Shown piece after piece: positions 42,165 through 49,761 of a stretch of 64,000 nucleotides of DNA. Position numbers and translations under genes: made by a program. Origin of the DNA: CBDCBA01 sp965214125 (GTDB lineage Bacteria; Planctomycetota; Phycisphaerae; Tepidisphaerales; Tepidisphaeraceae); NCBI GenBank assembly GCA_965214125.1, contig CBDCBA010000003.1, forward strand, positions 1-64,000, given 5' to 3'. The notes beneath the pieces are model-generated. The model saw only the letters and a program-made list of their open reading frames with translations. It did not search any database and was not told the origin of the DNA. Position 1 is the first letter of the stretch, and every line of letters begins with the position of its first letter.

Positions 42165-43323
42165 AACACCACAAGCCGATTCTGCGGCGATCCGGCGCAT
42201 GCTGGACCGAGAGCGGATCAGAGGAGCGAGCAGGATGTTCGCCGAAGGCACGTTGCCCGAGCAAATCGGGGATCCCCAAATTGACCAGGTCCGCCACAAC
42301 GTTCGGCAGTACGTCGACGCGGCCGGCCTGAAACTTTCGCAGGTCGGCAAGTCGATCGGCCGCGGCGCGTCGACAATCAGCGAGTTCCTGAAGGGGAACT
42401 ACAAGGGCAACCGCGCCCAGCTGGCGATCGACCTCGACGCCTGGCTGGAGGCTGAGTACCGCCGCCAGGAGGCGCCCAGCACTGTTCGATTTGTCTGGAC
42501 GCAGGTCGCCCGCGAGATCAAGATGATGGCAGGGTACGCGCAGCAGATGCGCAAGATCGTGCTCGTCTACGGTCCCGAAACGGCCGGGGTTGGGAAGACC
42601 TGGACGTTCGAGGCCCTCGCGCAGGAGATGCCCGGCTCGGCGATGGTCACGTGCGACAAGCAGCACGCAAGCAGCCAAGAGCTCCTGCGGCGAGTCGCTG
42701 GCGCACTGCACGTCAACCACGCCAAGAGTTCGGCCGAGCTCTTCGACCGCATCGTGGCGGCACTGAAGGGCACTCCCCGGCTCCTGTTGGTCGACCAGGT
42801 CCACAATCTCTGCGGCGTGCGCGGCGACAAGTCGCTCTTCACGCTCTGCGACATCTTCGACGCCAGCGGCGCGCCGCAACTGTGGGGCGGCACCGTCGAC
42901 ATGGTCGAGTATCTCAACCGGCACGAGCCCAAGCAGGAGACGCTCGCCCAAATCCGCAGCCGCATCGGAATGCACTGGGATCTGATGCAGCGCACGCGCA
43001 GCCCGGAGCAGGGCGGCCGTGGCGAGCCGCTGTACAGCCTGGATGAAATCCGCGACGCTTTCGGCTCGAACAAGATGCGACTGGCGAGCGACGCCGCCCG
43101 CTTTCTGCTGGCGCTGGCCAACCTGGAAGGCGGAGGGGCGATGCGGCTGTGCGAGCAGCTCGTCACCTTCGCAACGATGCTGGCCAAGATCGCCGGCGAT
43201 GACGCCCTCACCCTCGACCTGCTGCGCGATGCTCTACGGCACCAAATGCCTGGCCCGAAGGCTGTCGTGCTGGAGCAGCGAGTGCAAGCCGAGCAGCCGC
43301 GGCTCAAGCTGGCAGCGGGGTGA
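42154..43323 (+). CDS. MuB-like target-selection AAA+ ATPase
   Basis: A 389-residue protein. As in MuB, an N-terminal helix-turn-helix (GLKLSQVGKSIGRGASTISE, about 58-77) precedes an AAA+ domain with Walker A GPETAGVGKT (140-149) and Walker B LLLVDQ (210-215, with Gln in place of the usual Glu). RRVAGALHVNHAKSSAELFD and the C-terminal sensor region FATMLAKIAGDDALTLDLLR also fit. MuB filaments select target DNA and stimulate MuA. The Asp-Gln Walker B may reduce ATP hydrolysis. Confidence 0.88.
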   Translation: MPSKTPQADSAAIRRMLDRERIRGASRMFAEGTLPEQIGDPQIDQVRHNVRQYVDAAGLKLSQVGKSIGRGASTISEFLKGNYKGNRAQLAIDLDAWLEAEYRRQEAPSTVRFVWTQVAREIKMMAGYAQQMRKIVLVYGPETAGVGKTWTFEALAQEMPGSAMVTCDKQHASSQELLRRVAGALHVNHAKSSAELFDRIVAALKGTPRLLLVDQVHNLCGVRGDKSLFTLCDIFDASGAPQLWGGTVDMVEYLNRHEPKQETLAQIRSRIGMHWDLMQRTRSPEQGGRGEPLYSLDEIRDAFGSNKMRLASDAARFLLALANLEGGGAMRLCEQLVTFATMLAKIAGDDALTLDLLRDALRHQMPGPKAVVLEQRVQAEQPRLKLAAG

Positions 43324-43326
43324 ACC

Positions 43327-44232
43327 ATGCTCCGGCCGAAGCTCACCATCCCGCCGGCAGCGCTCGCTCTGCCGATTTCCGCTTGGCCGCCGCCGCTATA
43401 CGACGTCCGCCACGGCGTCGCAGCACCGCTCGGCGCGGTCAAGCTGAGCCGCGCAGGCAAGTCACAGGTTCGAGAGATCAAGGTGCGGCTGGACGGGGTG
43501 CCGAGCTATCGCTGGGTTCGCCTCGCCCGCTACTGGTGGGAGCGGCACAAAGGGCCCGTGCCAGCGGGCCACCGCGTGATCCACTTCGACGGCGACTGCC
43601 TGAACGACGACCCGCACAACTACGCCCTTGCCACCGCTGGCGATGTCATCAGCGCGTGGCATCTGGACAACCCCAAGGCGAGTGCTGCCCAACACCGCCG
43701 AGCCGCCCGAGGGTGCGCGAGGCACAACCGCCAGCGTGCCGCCGTCGACCGGCGGCGGCGGCCGATGATGTCGATGTGGTACGGCGTCGCGATCGGCACT
43801 GACCGTGTGACGACCGGCCCGCACGACAGCCGCGCTTTGACGTACAGGGCGGCCGGCTTCAACGTCACCGGCGGTCGCAACGGCCGGGAAGGCTACGGCG
43901 TCCTGCTGGGCTGGCCCGGGCTTCCGGCAGCCCAAGCGCTGCTACTGCACGCGATACAGGCTCTTGCCGACGAGGCGGGCGGCGTTTCGACACCGGCGGC
44001 CGTGTCTGCCGCAGCGATCGCGGCATCTGCCCGCGATCTGACGTGGCCGTCGACGAGCAATGCGGTGAGCCAGCTGCTCTACAGCCTTCGTCGCCGCGGG
44101 TTCATCACCAGCAGGCGTGGCGGCCGGCGGGCGTCCCTGCACTTTGTCAGTTCATCCTGTCCACCACAGGGCCCGGTGTGTTCCATCGTTGCGATGCGCG
44201 GCGATCAACTACCGACTAGAAAGGTTGCTTGA
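43327..44232 (+). CDS. HNH endonuclease-like protein
   Basis: A 301-residue protein (MLRPKLTIPPAALALPISAW). An N-terminal HNH-type domain shows as WVRLARYWWERHKGPVPAG and HRVIHFDGDCLNDDPHNYAL (His82/86, Asn93, His97), like homing-type or phage-associated HNH nucleases. A C-terminal winged-helix-like part follows (TSNAVSQLLYSLRRRGFITS). It lies between MuB and GemA. Roles in packaging, DNA mobility or exclusion are all possible. Confidence 0.75.
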   Translation: MLRPKLTIPPAALALPISAWPPPLYDVRHGVAAPLGAVKLSRAGKSQVREIKVRLDGVPSYRWVRLARYWWERHKGPVPAGHRVIHFDGDCLNDDPHNYALATAGDVISAWHLDNPKASAAQHRRAARGCARHNRQRAAVDRRRRPMMSMWYGVAIGTDRVTTGPHDSRALTYRAAGFNVTGGRNGREGYGVLLGWPGLPAAQALLLHAIQALADEAGGVSTPAAVSAAAIAASARDLTWPSTSNAVSQLLYSLRRRGFITSRRGGRRASLHFVSSSCPPQGPVCSIVAMRGDQLPTRKVA

Positions 44233-44663
44233 TGCCCACGCCCGCCCAAATCCGCGCCCTTCATGCCGCCGGCCGCGAGGCCGAGCTGAACAAGCCCGAG
44301 CTCTCGCTCGTCATCCGCAACGTCGGTCGGGTCGACAGCGCCACGCAGCTCTCGCACGAGGCGTTCGAGGAGGTCATGGCCTTCCTCGAAGAGCACGGCG
44401 CGACCGGCCACCCGGCCGGCCCACGATACTGGCGAGGCAAACTCGCCCGCCGTCGAAATGGCTTCGCCGGCGACCGCCTGCTACACAAGATCGGCGAACT
44501 GGCCGGGCAGGTCGACTACGACCTGGCTGGCCTCTGCCGCCGGTTCAGCGGCGGTCGCACCCAGCACCCCAACAAGCTTCGCGCGGCCGAGGCGATGCAG
44601 CTCGTCGAAATGTTGAAGTCGGCGGCGGCCCGCGCTCCACAAACGGCCGCGTGCGAGCGATAA
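44232..44663 (+). CDS. GemA-like regulator (DUF1018)
   Basis: A 143-residue protein (MPTPAQIRALHAAGREAELN). The run from IRALHAAGREAELNKPELSL through GRVDSATQLSHEAFEEVMAF to LEEHGA matches the GemA/DUF1018 pattern (I-H, later S...L...E...V...L...G). GemA in Mu modulates host gene expression and DNA topology. The C-terminus (MQLVEMLKSAAARAPQ) is basic. The ATG overlaps the HNH stop (TGATG). Position downstream of MuB is the same as in Mu. Confidence 0.7.
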   Translation: MPTPAQIRALHAAGREAELNKPELSLVIRNVGRVDSATQLSHEAFEEVMAFLEEHGATGHPAGPRYWRGKLARRRNGFAGDRLLHKIGELAGQVDYDLAGLCRRFSGGRTQHPNKLRAAEAMQLVEMLKSAAARAPQTAACER

Positions 44664-44811
44664 TGCGGCCGATCGGGCCGTTGCTGTTTCGGCCCGCGCG
44701 TAGCGGAGCGGGTCGCCGGTAGCAGCCGCCGATCCCGCTCCTGACCGGACGCATGGTCTGCGAACCGACGTCCGGCTGGCCGATGCATCGGCCGGGCCGG
44801 AAGAGCACTTA

Positions 44812-45564
44812 ATGATCGAACAACACCGCCTGATCCGAGGCGACGCCGTCGCTCGCCTGCGCCGGCTCGATGACGAGAGCGTCGACGCCATCGTGACGGA
44901 CCCGCCCTATGGGATCGAGCTCAAGCTCGGCACGCGGCGACGCGGCGCGAGGAGCATCGTCGGCGACGGTCGCAAGTCCGCCGTTCGTCTCTGGTCGCGA
45001 TGGCTGCCGGAGGCCGCCCGCGTGGCGCGGCCAGACACGCTGCACTGCGTCTTCGGCACGTGGAAGTCGCCGTGGATGCCAGAGCTGCTCGCCAAGCACT
45101 TTCGGGTCGTCGGCTGCGTCGTCTGGGACAAGCGCATCATCGGCCTCGGCCACCACCTGCGGCCGCGATGGGAGCAGATTTACGTCGTGGCGAAGGGGCG
45201 CCCGCCGCGGCGAGGCTCAGCACCGGCGGACGTGTGGGATGTAGCCCGGCTGCACAAGACACGGCACCCGTGCGAGAAGCCCGTCGCGCTGCTGCGGCGT
45301 TGCGTCGAGCTGGTCAGCGACGAGGGGCAGTTGGTCCTCGACCCGTTCGCCGGGATCGCGTCGACCGGCTTGGCCGCCGCCGCGTGTGGCCGCCGCTTCC
45401 TCGGCTTCGAGCTCGACCCGCAGTTCGTGCCGATCGGCCGTCGACGCCTCATCGAAGCGAGCTCGACGATTGCCCCAGTTGCCCCAGATTCGCGCGCGGC
45501 AGGCGCGCGGCGCGCGGCAGCGACTACTAACGAAACGGTCGCTGGAGGCGGGAGCGCGGCTTGA
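44812..45564 (+). CDS. orphan DNA methyltransferase
   Basis: A 250-residue methylase. The catalytic DPPY stands at 30-33 (AIVTDPPYGIELKLGTRR) and the SAM-binding motif DPFAGIASTG at 177-186, so motif IV precedes motif I (beta order). It is the last gene before the right end. No partner nuclease is adjacent. It could shield phage DNA from restriction; the host locus at 52.6 kb is a candidate. A ~150-base gap before it holds no gene. Confidence 0.88.
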   Translation: MIEQHRLIRGDAVARLRRLDDESVDAIVTDPPYGIELKLGTRRRGARSIVGDGRKSAVRLWSRWLPEAARVARPDTLHCVFGTWKSPWMPELLAKHFRVVGCVVWDKRIIGLGHHLRPRWEQIYVVAKGRPPRRGSAPADVWDVARLHKTRHPCEKPVALLRRCVELVSDEGQLVLDPFAGIASTGLAAAACGRRFLGFELDPQFVPIGRRRLIEASSTIAPVAPDSRAAGARRAAATTNETVAGGGSAA

Positions 45565-45726
45565 CCGCCGCGCGCCAGTGCAACTCGCCCGCGGCACTCG
45601 GGCAATTCTGGCGGCCGTGCAATTTCGAGCGGGCACCGCCGCCCGGGTCGTAAGTCATTGCCGCGCCGCCAGCTGCCGTCCGGCTATATCCGACCTCGTC
45701 CGTGCAAGTCCGCCTGTCCGTTCACA
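45565..45726 (-). repeat. prophage right end with inverted transposase-binding motifs
   Basis: Read inward from 45,726 the end begins TGTGAACGGACAGGCG and has TGCA at positions 21-24, aligned with the left end. Three inward TTGCA motifs (at 45,703, 45,618 and 45,579 as TGCAA on the + strand) may be binding sites. No gene is present. Confidence 0.7.
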
Positions 45727-45731
45727 CCTGT
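45727..45731. repeat. right copy of target-site duplication (CCTGT)
   Basis: CCTGT follows the right terminal ACA directly and is identical to 7,046-7,050. Confidence 0.85.
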
Positions 45732-45843
45732 AGCCGGACATAGCAAATTGCATTTTCGGACATGCGAACCGCACAGCCTCGCGGCGCGCTCTGATCGCGC
45801 CCGCGTCTCCGTGGCCGCGTGAAGGTTTGGGCTGTCGCGGCAG

Positions 45844-46050
45844 CTACAACATGCCGCGTGCGGCTGCCGCCCGCTGGGCAGCCTGCACTTGATCCAGCCG
45901 GCGGTCGATCGTCCTCTCGATGGTCTCTTCGAGCTCGCGGACGATCAGGCCTCCAAGTTCCTGCACGTTGAGTTCAGGTATCAGCACGTCGCCTACGTCG
46001 ACTTTGATGCTGCCACGTCCGGACCCCCTGGCGTTGAGGCGGCCCATCAC
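45844..46050 (-). pseudogene. tape-measure C-terminal fragment
   Basis: The 68-residue frame reads RLNARGSGRGSIKVDVGDVL and ends AAAARGML. The tape measure of the intact prophage reads RLNAATGRGGG, then ARVEVGDVLVPSIDIQELG and ends ANARGSL. The two align through the last ~60 residues, in the same orientation. The remnant has no start of its own; a stop lies just upstream of the homologous part. Confidence 0.78.
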
Positions 46051-46219
46051 CTTTAGTGAGCCGGGGTTAGCCCGTCGCTCGTTGTCTACTTACATGATTT
46101 TACGTCTGTGTAAGTCAGCCCGCCCGTTCTCACACCCCCAGGTTGAGGGGCGCGCCCCCTGTAACGCGGCGGGGTCGTCGTCGCTCTCCCGCCCCTTACC
46201 GCCCTACGATGGCGCCGCC

Positions 46220-46293
46220 GGGCCGTTAGCTCAGTTGGCCAGAGCGCTTCCCTTACAAGGAAGATGTCGGGGGTTCGAGCCCCTCACGGCCCA
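46220..46293 (+). tRNA. tRNA-Val (anticodon TAC)
   Basis: A 74-base tRNA: acceptor GGGCCGT/ACGGCCC, D-arm TTAGCTCAGTTGGCCAGAGC, anticodon stem CTTCC/GGAAG with loop CTTACAA (anticodon TAC), T-arm GGGGGTTCGAGCCCC, discriminator A. CCA is not encoded. About 150 bases before it hold no recognised gene. Confidence 0.96.
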
Positions 46294-46325
46294 TTCGATT
46301 TTGCGTTGCTTGGTACATTTGCGGC

Positions 46326-47525
46326 ATGATCGCGTTCCTGACCGTTGTGACTGGTTGCCTTGTCGTCGGCGTCGCGGTGGCGATCGGCGGGTGGCGGGGG
46401 CGGCGGGTGGATGACCACCGGCTTTGTCGACGGTGCGGGTTCGACCTGACCGGTACGCCGGAGGCGGCCGTGTGTAACGAGTGCGGCGTTGACCTGTCGC
46501 GTCGGCGGGCGGTGACGGTTGGGCATCGTCAGCGGCGAAGGGGACTGTTGACGGCGGGGCTGGCGCTGGTCGCGCCGGCCTTGCTCATCGGGAGCGCGGT
46601 GATCTGGGGCGAGGCGAGTGGGGTCGACTGGAATCAACACAAGCCGGCGTGGTGGCTAGCGCGAGACATCCGCGGAGGTGATGCGGCAATGCGGGTGGCG
46701 GCGCTCGATGAGTTCCTGCGTCGGTTGAACAACGATCGCGACGGCAACCTCGCCTTCGCCCGCGGCGTCGAGGCGATGCTTGCCTGGCAGGGCGACCTCG
46801 CGAAGCCTTGGGACGAGCGAGCAGGGGAATTCATTGTCGTGCAGCGTTCCAGTGGGCATGTCGACGCCGAGCAGTGGCGACGCTTTGCCAGACAGGGGTT
46901 TGTCCCGAAGTTAAACGCGCGGCCGGCGATTCGGCAGGGCGATCCGCTTCCCGTGATTCTCGATTGGGACTTTCGTTGGGATGGTTCATCAGCAGCATGG
47001 CACGGTCAAGTCATAGGATTGGATGCCGCTTTTGATGGGCAACGCACCCCGGCGTTCGAGGCATGGCTGGCGCAGCCAGATGAGCTACTGATTAAGGGGC
47101 CACTGTCGGGATTGTTCACAGGTCTTGATCAGGAGAAACTTCCGCACTTCGGACCAACCTCGATCGGTAGCTTTGATGCAGATCAGGACGGAACGGTCGA
47201 GGGCCCAAGCGACATGGTGCCCACCGGTATTACGACCAGCACTCCGCCAGGCATGCGGTCGTACGTCGCGAAGATCCGAATTAGCATTGGAGAAGACCCG
47301 TCACATGCAGGTCTGCTGGACGCGAGGAACCGCGTCCGGCCGTTTGATAACAGCGCGGCCGTGGCAACTTGGGAGACAACCCTAGTTCGCCAAGTTGATG
47401 TTCAACCCTCTGGTGGCGGACTGACGCTTCTCAGGACGGACCCGACGCTGGATCAAGAGATGCAAGAGGGAATCTTTGCGCAACCGCTGCGAGCAGCACG
47501 CGATCGCTGGGGGCGGCCCTATTAG
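46326..47525 (+). CDS. membrane protein with zinc ribbon
   Basis: A 399-residue protein. An N-terminal transmembrane helix (MIAFLTVVTGCLVVGVAVAI) is followed by a zinc ribbon, CRRCGFDLTGTPEAAVCNEC, then a second membrane helix (LLTAGLALVAPALLIGSAVI) and a large outside domain of unknown fold. This ribbon-plus-membrane design recurs in planctomycetes, mainly Phycisphaerae. Its TAG stop is followed, in the same frame and with no gap, by an ATG opening another 145 residues. Confidence 0.72.
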   Translation: MIAFLTVVTGCLVVGVAVAIGGWRGRRVDDHRLCRRCGFDLTGTPEAAVCNECGVDLSRRRAVTVGHRQRRRGLLTAGLALVAPALLIGSAVIWGEASGVDWNQHKPAWWLARDIRGGDAAMRVAALDEFLRRLNNDRDGNLAFARGVEAMLAWQGDLAKPWDERAGEFIVVQRSSGHVDAEQWRRFARQGFVPKLNARPAIRQGDPLPVILDWDFRWDGSSAAWHGQVIGLDAAFDGQRTPAFEAWLAQPDELLIKGPLSGLFTGLDQEKLPHFGPTSIGSFDADQDGTVEGPSDMVPTGITTSTPPGMRSYVAKIRISIGEDPSHAGLLDARNRVRPFDNSAAVATWETTLVRQVDVQPSGGGLTLLRTDPTLDQEMQEGIFAQPLRAARDRWGRPY

Positions 47526-47963
47526 ATGGCCGAGATTTGGCTGCGGAATCTGCCGTTACCATATGCGTACACCCCGAGCCTCCGCTTCGCAAATGGGACG
47601 GAGGTATCATTTCGATCGAATCAGGAGGGGATGTCGCGGTACACGAAGTGGAAGTCGATGAACCTCAACTTCGAATTGCGACCGTCGATGCATTGGCGTG
47701 TCGCGACGCGACTAACGTTTCTGCTCGGTTGGAGGGAACCGATGCCGGAGCGTGTCGACCTCGTGCTTCGGCCCAACCCAAGCGCGGCTCTACTTCAAAC
47801 GGACGCAGCGCAAACCTGGGGTGGAGTCGTGATTTTCCGTAAACTGCCGGTTGATCCGAGCGAAAACAGACGCGGTTTGGTGCGGGTGCAGTTGCATGCC
47901 CCATCGCCCGACGGCACGACGGACGCGTTGCCGGCGAAGGTGGACGATATCTTCGGGCGATGA
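47526..47963 (+). CDS. in-frame continuation of the zinc-ribbon protein, or separate small gene
   Basis: A 145-residue frame (MAEIWLRNLPLPYAYTPSLR), beta-rich (LNFELRPSMHWRVATRLTFL, LGWREPMPERVDLVLRPNPS, GGVVIFRKLPVDPSENRRGL). There is no ribosome site: the ATG follows the TAG directly. The simplest reading is that both frames were one ~545-residue gene now split by an amber codon. Two genes, read-through or a base error are alternatives. Confidence 0.5.
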   Translation: MAEIWLRNLPLPYAYTPSLRFANGTEVSFRSNQEGMSRYTKWKSMNLNFELRPSMHWRVATRLTFLLGWREPMPERVDLVLRPNPSAALLQTDAAQTWGGVVIFRKLPVDPSENRRGLVRVQLHAPSPDGTTDALPAKVDDIFGR

Positions 47964-47975
47964 GCACGGCCAGCG

Positions 47976-49679
47976 TCACTCCACCAACCCCGCCGCCTCG
48001 TCGGCGGGGGCGTGCAAATGCTCGACCGTCAAGTCGTCCACGCGGATGTGCGCCGTCTCGGCGTAAAAGCCGAGCTTTCCGTCGCGGAAGGTGTCGTCGA
48101 CGAGCGTCAGCCGCACGTAGCCGTCGACGCTGAACTCGATGTACCGGCCGTAGGTGACGAGCTCGATCTCCCAAGGTCCTTCGCGTCGGCTGAGGAAGTT
48201 GGCGTTCTGGATCGCCGCGAACTTGAAGGCGTTCTCGCCGAGTCCGCCTTCGGTGCCGCCTGCGGGTCCACCGATCGGCCCGCCCATCGCCGGACCCGCC
48301 GCGGGCAACGCCTGGTTGGGCGTGTTCGCGACCCCAACGCCGTGCTCCTCCTCCTCGGTCGCGCTCGCGAAACTCTTCCAACTGCGTAGTTGGGCGAGGC
48401 CTTTCTGCAAGTCGAGCGACAGGTAGTACCCGCCCGTCGTCGGCTCATCAAGGCGGAAGACCAAGCCACACTTGCCCCGACCTTCCAACGCCAGCTTGCC
48501 GCGCAGACGAAAGTCGCGGTAGTTGCCTTGCAGGAGAAATGTTTCGAACCCCGCGTCGCTGCCGAACCAGCAGTCGAGGTCGTTTGAACCGACGGTGCTG
48601 TCGGGGTTCCCCGCAATCGGGCGTAGCGGGGCAAGGTCGACGGCGTGGAGTTCCTTCTTCACGACCTTGTCGAAGCCGTCGAAACTCTTGAGCATCAGCC
48701 GCCCGTCGGGGTGGACCGCCAGCCGCTTGGGCGGGGGCATCAGGTTTCGCGCCTGCCCGTACTTACTCGCCGCCGGGCTGCTGCCAGTGAAGTAGAAGTT
48801 GAAGACCAGCCGCCCGCAGTAATCCGTGTCGGACACTTCGCCTGCGTCCACGCCCGAGCCGAGTGTGTTCCCCTCCTCATCCAACTCCTGCGCCTCGACC
48901 GGGTAGACGCACGTCCGCGCCGCGTAGTTGCCCTGCGGGAGCAGCACGTTGTCGAAGTAGTTCCGCCACGGCCCCTTGAGCGAGTCGCTGTACCAGTAGC
49001 GCACCTTCACGTCCTCGCGGATGCTGCCGAGCAAAAAGTAGTGCCCGCTCAGCTTGAAGAGGCCAGGCACCTCCACATCGTCGTAACGCCGCGGGTGATA
49101 GAGCGGCGGGCGGAACTCCCACTGGTCGCGCTCGGTCTCCTCCACCACCGCCACGCACCCGCGCCGAATGATCGGTCCGTACTTCACGCGACCGCTTACC
49201 AGCAGGTACCGCTTCTCTCCGTCGCTGAAGAAGAGCGGATCGCGAAAGCTCACCCACTTGCGTCCTTCATTCAAGGAAGACTCGTAAAACTGCTCCCCGC
49301 CGTTGGCGACGTCGATGGGGTAATGCCCGTCGTTCACCTTCTCCCAGTGAATCAGGTCGTCGCTGACGGCCAGCCCGACGCGCTGGATGCGGCCCCCTTC
49401 GCGACGGCTGAGCCCCGTGTAAAACATCCGCCAACTCCCCGGCTTGTCCGGGTCGGCCGACACGTTCATCGTCCAGAGCGCATCATCATCCCACGCGCCG
49501 GGATCCCCAATAAACAGGGCGTTCTTGACCCGTCGCCAGTTGAGCCCGTCACGACTGGTCGCGTGGGCGATGTAGTCGTGGTTGGGCAGGACGAGGTGAA
49601 AGAGGTGAAAGACCCCGTCGTGGTAGACCACGTCCACATCGCCAATGTTCCGCGGCTCGAAACCGACATCGCTGTACAT
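47976..49679 (-). CDS. GH32/GH43-like five-bladed propeller glycosidase
   Basis: A 567-residue enzyme without signal peptide (MYSDVGFEPRNIGDVDVVYH). The N-terminal propeller has DVVYHDGVFHLFHLVLPNHD (nucleophile region), the FRDP motif at 145-148 and a VEVPGLFKLSGHYFLLGS acid/base strand (202-219), the GH32 triad pattern. The last ~180 residues form a concanavalin-like beta-sandwich (RLRGKLALEGRGKCGLVFRL, YYLSLDLQKGLAQLRSWKS) interrupted by a Gly/Pro-rich loop. Fructan or another furanoside may be the substrate; with GH172 and a PfkB kinase nearby, fructan is favoured. Confidence 0.75.
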   Translation of the reverse strand: MYSDVGFEPRNIGDVDVVYHDGVFHLFHLVLPNHDYIAHATSRDGLNWRRVKNALFIGDPGAWDDDALWTMNVSADPDKPGSWRMFYTGLSRREGGRIQRVGLAVSDDLIHWEKVNDGHYPIDVANGGEQFYESSLNEGRKWVSFRDPLFFSDGEKRYLLVSGRVKYGPIIRRGCVAVVEETERDQWEFRPPLYHPRRYDDVEVPGLFKLSGHYFLLGSIREDVKVRYWYSDSLKGPWRNYFDNVLLPQGNYAARTCVYPVEAQELDEEGNTLGSGVDAGEVSDTDYCGRLVFNFYFTGSSPAASKYGQARNLMPPPKRLAVHPDGRLMLKSFDGFDKVVKKELHAVDLAPLRPIAGNPDSTVGSNDLDCWFGSDAGFETFLLQGNYRDFRLRGKLALEGRGKCGLVFRLDEPTTGGYYLSLDLQKGLAQLRSWKSFASATEEEEHGVGVANTPNQALPAAGPAMGGPIGGPAGGTEGGLGENAFKFAAIQNANFLSRREGPWEIELVTYGRYIEFSVDGYVRLTLVDDTFRDGKLGFYAETAHIRVDDLTVEHLHAPADEAAGLVE

Positions 49680-49688
49680 GGTCACACC

Positions 49689-49761
49689 GTAGGGTGGGAT
49701 TCATCCCACCTCGGGCGCGGCGTGTGAAGCGATCCCGATGGTGGGATGGATTCCACCCTAC
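49689..49761. repeat. 22-bp inverted repeat pair
   Basis: GTAGGGTGGGATTCATCCC (49,689 on) and its near reverse complement ending CCACCCTAC (49,740-49,761) flank ~29 bases, with two mismatches in 22. Each arm also has an internal GGTGGGAT/ATCCCACC palindrome. It lies between the GH32-like and acetyltransferase genes, both read leftward, and overlaps the last four bases of the latter. It looks like a dispersed non-coding palindromic element. Confidence 0.7.

Larger units (their letters stand above)
7051..45726. mobile_element. Mu-like transposable siphophage prophage, 38,676 bp
   Basis: Both ends, read inward, share TGT, CGGACA at positions 7-12 and TGCA at positions 21-24, and the element is flanked by CCTGT on both sides. 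Inside are a DDE transposase and MuB-like ATPase, a GemA-like protein, and a head module in Mu gp25-gp26-gp27-terminase-portal order, followed by long-tail genes (tail tube, frameshifting chaperone, tape measure, hub). Late genes read leftward and early genes rightward from a central repressor. No portal, terminase or transposase gene is broken, so the phage may be functional. No endolysin was recognised. Confidence 0.9.
45727..46065. mobile_element. remnant of an older related prophage
   Basis: Immediately beyond the right end lies CCTGTAGCCGGACAT, whose TGT starts a second, diverged copy (about 85-88% identical over ~108 bp) of the left end. It is followed within six bases by the stop of a gene fragment matching the tape-measure C-terminus. 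Everything between is deleted. The younger phage therefore inserted at the terminus of the older one, and the 5-bp duplication overlaps the older TGT. Confidence 0.75.

Noticed and set aside
7051..45838. The two ~108-bp direct repeats as attL and attR of a site-specific integrase phage
   Set aside because: No integrase gene is present. The right copy lies outside the right terminus and the duplication, and is followed by a tape-measure fragment, so it belongs to another element.
6914..46293. tRNA-Leu or tRNA-Val as the attachment site of the prophage
   Set aside because: No tRNA sequence is duplicated at the other border, and a Mu-type 5-bp duplication with inverted ends explains the borders.
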